DNA from: Ananas comosus
Lineage: Eukaryota; Streptophyta; Magnoliopsida; Poales; Bromeliaceae
DNA length: 64,000 nt
Reading direction: 5' to 3'
Assembly: GCF_001540865.1 (NCBI RefSeq)
Contig: NC_033630.1
Location: 4,931,221-4,995,220, forward strand
Both the position numbers and the translations under genes were made by a program. The stretch's first letter is position 1; each line of letters starts with the position of its first letter. Under the pieces are notes generated by a model. The model was given only the letters and a program-made list of their open reading frames with translations. It was not told the DNA's origin and made no database searches. Positions 59,100-64,000 of the stretch are shown here, piece by piece.

Positions 59100-62000
59100 A
59101 TGGAGAGCGGAGGAGGAGGAGGATGTGGAGGGGCGAAGCGGTGGGGGTTCCGGCCCAACGCCGCGGCGGCGAGCGCGGCGACGTGGAGCGTTCGGTAAAT
59201 AATACGAAACAATCGTTTATATCTAAAACCTTACAAAACTGCCGGAGAATGGTGTTTTAAGTAGCTATATTCAACAGCGGGACCCTCAACAAGATCCGCG
59301 CCGCCGTCCCCGCCGGCGACGCGCGCGTGGCGATCCCCCTCGGCAACGGCGACCCCTCGCTCTTCGCCAGCTTCCGCACCCCAGCCGCTGCCGAGGACGC
59401 CGTCGTCGCCGCAGTTCGCTCTGCCCAGTTCAACTGCTACGCCCCAGCCGTCGGCATTCCCTCCGCGAGAAGGTGAATCCCTCTCGCTCCTTTGTTCTGG
59501 GTGTAATGCTAACAGTTTGATAAAATGCACGGTAAACTTTAATCAGCCTCTACTGTATGGTTTCACGGATTTTCTTAGTTATTACTCGAAATTGATAATC
59601 GATTTCAGTTCGGAATTTCGACTCGCTAACAGTTTCGCGGTGCGAATAAATTAAAAAATAAAATTATGATTAAAATAAAATTAAAAATTAAAAAATTAAA
59701 TTCAAATATAAAGTCACAAATTTGAATTTAAAAAGTTTATATTGAATGTGAATTTACAAATAAAATTCGGAGTGTGATCATGATTTTAATCCAAATTTAA
59801 TGTGTAATTTAACTTTAAAAATAAATTCAAAGATTAAAGTTACGACCAAATATATATATTCTCTTAGCTAAGCTTTTAATTTTTGGTGAATTCCGTATTT
59901 TTTGAGCCGAAGTCAAAAAAAAAAAAAGATTTTATTATAATATTTTTATTAGCCTATTTTTGTAAAGTAATTTTTATATTCACTTTTGCTAACCAAACAA
60001 CCGATAAGAAATCACTTTTTAAAAATATAATTTTTAATATTTTATTTTCGACCAACCAAACATGCATTCGTTGTAAGTAAAAAGCAGAAGTGAGACCTCA
60101 CATGCGTTTAGACTATTGCTATATATAGCGTGTAATAAATGATTCTATGTTCATTGTGCTTTTTAGGTGGCATTCTTGTTAGTGAAATAACTAAGTTTTG
60201 TGAATAAGTTTCTATTACACCTTTTGTAGCCAGATTATTGGGTGCAGTGGTGATGGATTTGACTAACCAAGTTGACCTTTTGACTGTTTGTTACATATAT
60301 GGAAAAACTACTGTTCCTTCTATATATATTGTTTCTTCTTTTTCTTTTTCTGAAATTTTTATCTCTATTGTCGAGAGCGGAGCTATGCAGGGACTGATGG
60401 GGGCCATGGCCCCTCCAAATTTTTATAATTTACATAATAGTCTTATATAATATAAAAAAATTTTAAAAAATATTTTTATTTAATTTTAAAAGTATGATGA
60501 GTAACTTATTTTTTAAAAAAGTTTTTGGCGCTAATATAGTACTCCCTCAACTTCGAGTTTTTTTTTAATTTTTTTATTTAGCACTTTCATAACTTCTAAT
60601 TATTTTAGATAATTTTTTATTTAATTAAATTAAAGATTATATAAAAGTTAATAGTTATGTCAACTAATAATTNTGTGTAAAATAATATAAAAAAATAATT
60701 AGAAGTTAAGTAAGTATAAATAAAAAAAGGGAAACGCCTTTTTACACTAATTATTTAGTCAATATATTTTTTCATCAAAAATTTGATCAGATAAATTTTA
60801 TTTATTTGTTAAAATTTTAATTTGTATATATTTTGGCTCCCCTCGTAGCGGAGTGCTAGCTTCGTCCTGAGAATTAAAATAGACTATTGTAGCTTTAAAG
60901 ATTCCAATTAATTTAACAAGTTTCTCATTATGGTATCTGAGTTTTGTAATTTCAAATTTTTTAAAAAAATTCTTTTGATATATCATGCGGATTAGCTAGT
61001 GAAAAGTGAAAGCAGTTTCTTTGATCACCTATATATGTTTACTTTGTTGATCGAAACACAGTGCTATTGCCGAATACCTCTCTCGCGATCTTCCTTACAA
61101 GCTTTCTTCTGACGATATATTTGTAACCGGAGGATGCACTCAGGCCGTTGACGCCGTATTCTCAATTCTTGCCCGTCCCGGAGTGAATATCTTGCTTCCG
61201 ATGCCTGGATTTCCTTTGTACGAGGCACGATCTGTCTTCAGTGGTATCGATGTTCGTTATTTCGACCTTATCCCGGAGAAAGGGTGGGAGATTGATCTCG
61301 AAGCCGTGGAAGCCCTTGCGGATGAGAATACGGCCGCGATGGTCATTATTAACCCCAATAACCCTTGTGGAAATGTGTTCACTTACCAGCACTTGGCTAA
61401 GGTTAATTAGATGTTCACGCATTGTTAATGTTAGTCTCTTTCCATTTGTTCCCGTTATCTCGCACAAGTTAATTGTTGGTGTGTTGTTCAACTATTGATC
61501 AGGTTGCTGAGACCGCGAGTAAGCTTGGCATTATGGTTATTGCTGATGAGGTATATGATCATTTGGTCTTTGGAAGTAATCCTTTTGTGCCAATGGGAGT
61601 TTTCGGAGAGACGGTTCCGGTCGTCACCTTGGGTTCTATATCTAAAAGATGGGTGGTGCCCGGTTGGCGACTTGGTTGGGTCGCAATATGCGATCCTAAG
61701 GGCATTCTAAGAGAAACTAAGGTCATTCTCCTGATCCTAACTTTGGCAATTAATGTTGCTCTTAATTTACCTCCATTTTTTCAAGGCCTTTCTAATCAGA
61801 TAAATAATTTTGGATAGGCAACATTTTGTTCATACAGGCAAAATAATTCTTCGAAATTAAAGATGTTCTTTTAGTAAAGTTTCACTTAAATACATGTTGA
61901 TTGGAATAAGTTATTTTCTGTGGATGTTCTTTTATTAAAGTTTCATTTAAATTTGTGAATTTTTGATATCACCTGGTCTTCATGTAGATGATGATACCAA

Positions 62001-64000
62001 AATTTGTGATTTTTTTGTAAATTTGAATGCCCTACAAAAATTTGAATGCCCTAGAGTCAGTTTTGAGGCTGGATTGATCAACAAGTAACTTGGTGCTTCT
62101 AAAAGCGTCCTTGCTACTCTCTCTTTCTCTCTTCATACATGCACGTAGATATGAATGAAACAGGCCATATCTATTTATGAAATGTTTTCTTACATTTGTA
62201 CCAGGAGCTACTTAATTATCAATTGTAAAAATGACAAAAACCATATGGGAATTTTGTGCTGAACTCTGGCCAAATAACAAACAAGAAAGATAACAGCCTT
62301 TTGAGTAAACCCAAAGACTTGTTTGGTGGGAAAAATTGTTACCTTATTAAGTTTGCTACAGAGAGTAACAGACTATACATGTCCCCAAAAGTGAAAATGT
62401 GCTTTACCTACACCTTCTACATGTTATTTGGTTTTTATTTGCCGATATATCATGGTGATGTTCTACAAATTCCTTATTCTGTACAGCGGCTGAACAAATT
62501 ACATATTATTTAGTAGTTATGCTTTATGCTATTCATCGAAATAACAAAAAAATATATATATATGAAGAATTCTTCCCTTCAGGTTGTGGATTCTATAGCA
62601 AGCTATCTTAACATTTCAACAGATCCTGCGACTTTCATTCAGGTAAATGATGATATCTACGTCCTTAAAGATGCTTTGTCAATGATGGCATGATGCTGAA
62701 AACAATTTTCTTTTTCAATACTTCATTTTGTAAAGAATCGCAAATTTGATCTATATCTCTGTTGCGGCTGTTTTCCAGGGAGCAATTCCTCATATCCTCG
62801 AGAATACGAAGGAAGATTTCTTTAATAAAATTATTGCTCTCTTAAGGGAGACAGCAGATATATGCTACAATGCAATAAAGGAGATCGAATGTATTACTTG
62901 TCCTCACAAGCCAGAGGGTTCTATGTTTGTTATGGTAAGGAAAAATCTGAACAATATAGTACTGTAAAAGTTATTTTCAAGCTGATATCATGTAATGCAG
63001 GTGAAGCTGAATATATCTTGTTTGGAGCATATACATGATGATGTTGACTTCTGCAAAAAACTGGCCGAAGAAGAGTCGGTGATAATCCTGCCAGGTGATT
63101 GAATTGATAGTTTTAATCAAGTCATTGTTTAGAATCAGGTGTCTTCAGTGAATGCTCAGTTTATGATGAGTCATTTTTTTAACTTCTTTCATTTTCATTC
63201 CTTTGGTTAAACTAGGAGCATTTTATGTTCCAGGTTAAAATCTACATCTCAATTCTTCGAATAATTATATGGTTGTGTTAGCTCTCAGGAATCATGTAAA
63301 GCTACGGTTAAATAGGCATTATCCATATTACTTTCTACGTTCTGTTAAGATACTAGTTATTCCTTAAGTGTGATTCATTTCCTTCAACTGAGAGAGAAGA
63401 ACTTGAATTTTTTTTTGAGAGAAAGGTAGCATGCTACCCGCTTTGTTTATTTCTTTTAAAAATAAACTTAGCTGGAAATGTGAATCAACTAGGATTTGAA
63501 CTTGGGACCTCGAGTACCAACCACCAAGCTCTTTTGCCACTTGCGCTAGGGATGGTCGGTAAGAACTTGAATTTTTATTCTTGCAAAATTTGCGTGCTTT
63601 TATTCGTAAATATTTCTTGACGGCATTAACAATCAGAATGAGACATTTATTCAGGACTCATCTTGGTGAAAAAGAGTAATACGAGTTAAATATGTATTAG
63701 CGAAACATTGGGAAATTCAACTGGTGCATTTAAACAAAAGCTCATTGGTAGAAAATCGTTATTCATGTTTAAGTAATGACTCGATGGAAGCTGTCTTTTA
63801 GTATACAAGTTAACATGAATGCAGATTATTTGCTGTGTAGCAATTTTGTTGAACTCCACTCTCCGTGCTCAAATTGTTATTTGAATTTTCCCTTGTTTGC
63901 CATAAATTTGTTACTTCTTGTGTAAAGATATTTGTACCACAGTTAACTTCTTGCGGAGAAATTAGTGGTGGGTGCATATTTTGCGCAGGAAGTGCATTGG
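59100..64000 (+). CDS. Tyrosine/nicotianamine aminotransferase-family protein (3' end beyond window)
   Basis: Exons: 59100-59194, 59278-59472, 61062-61401, 61503-61721, 62583-62642, 62779-62934, 63001-63094, 63989-64000+. All junctions are GT-AG and keep one frame for 387 residues starting [11 protein letters not shown]; only the last exon is incomplete. Class-I PLP aminotransferase motifs: IPLGNGDPS (about residue 52), [16 protein letters not shown] (PLP phosphate region), [15 protein letters not shown] (194-201, N197 near the PLP ring), ADEVYDH (D225, Y228), SISKRW with the Schiff-base lysine K258, and VPGWRLGW (R266). TEDFFNKI-like and [11 protein letters not shown] follow. The family transfers amino groups from tyrosine or nicotianamine to 2-oxo acids, usually in the cytosol. 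NAAT activity belongs mainly to grasses, so a TAT role is the safer guess. A SINE lies in intron 7 and a repeat in intron 2. Confidence 0.93.
60370..60875. mobile_element. Inverted-end repeat in aminotransferase intron 2
   Basis: Left gagcggagctatgcaggg...ggccatggcccc, right ggctcccctcgtagcggagtgc. The ends are roughly inverted and carry the words seen at plant repeat ends. An N lies at 60673. Family not identified. Confidence 0.4.
63413..63560 (-). mobile_element. SINE in aminotransferase intron 7 (antisense)
   Basis: On the minus strand: head ctagcgcaagtggcaaaaga, B box agttcaaatcc, 3' end gctacctttctctc plus A tail. A 16-bp duplication aagaacttgaattttt flanks it (63397-63412, 63561-63576). 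Confidence 0.88.

Noticed and set aside
58825..59100. 91-aa upstream gene
   Set aside because: No family resemblance and it ends at the start of the aminotransferase; probably 5' flank.
59231..59530. 99-aa minus-strand protein
   Set aside because: Antisense shadow of aminotransferase exon 2.

Overview
The window is nuclear DNA of a flowering plant. Genes are interrupted by GT-AG introns. One gene carries a plant miR164 site, and the transposon types (Cassandra, hAT, Tourist-like, CACTA, Helitron, plant SINE) are those of angiosperms. The very GC-rich exons against AT-rich intergenic DNA, and the style of the NAC and aminotransferase proteins, suggest a monocot, perhaps pineapple-like; that last step is inference. 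Single N bases at 148, 21773, 23342, 46634, 52560 and 60673 look like assembly joins.

Genes are sparse. (1) 149-260, +: an orphan first exon of a 2-oxoglutarate/Fe(II) oxygenase. (2) 10275-12547, -: a three-exon NAC gene of the NAM/CUC2 type with a miR164 target site; its last exon appears to carry a one-base insertion near 10381 that hides the conserved C-terminus. (3) 59100 to the window end, +: seven complete exons and the start of an eighth of a tyrosine/nicotianamine aminotransferase-family gene. The three genes have no evident functional link.

Nearly everything else is mobile DNA, nested several layers deep. Regions: 270-950 small foldback MITEs in the oxygenase intron; 1378-6850 tandem repeats, TRIM LTRs, a hAT with a CACTA inside it, a SINE and a palindromic Cassandra; 6850-9970 Tourist-like elements; 14488-20580 a Tourist-like element, a hAT swollen to 4.3 kb by nested insertions, and a TRIM; 21585-27147 a MULE-like element containing two solo-LTR copies; 27956-32085 Tourist-like, foldback, CACTA and hAT elements; 32773-38033 foldback MITEs and a Helitron; 38125-49685 three solo LTRs, a Tourist-like element and a Pack-MULE-like element; 50595-57465 a tandem duplication whose copies differ by a hAT and a solo LTR; 57537-58090 another foldback element.

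The best supported and least ordinary items are: a tandem segmental duplication in which one copy keeps the empty sites of a 3.4-kb hAT and a copia-like solo LTR; an inverted (palindromic) Cassandra composite apparently flanked by one 5-bp target duplication; a head-to-head SINE dimer inside one 15-bp target duplication; six copies of one long-LTR family, all without internal domains; and the NAC frame break. No new protein-coding system was found.
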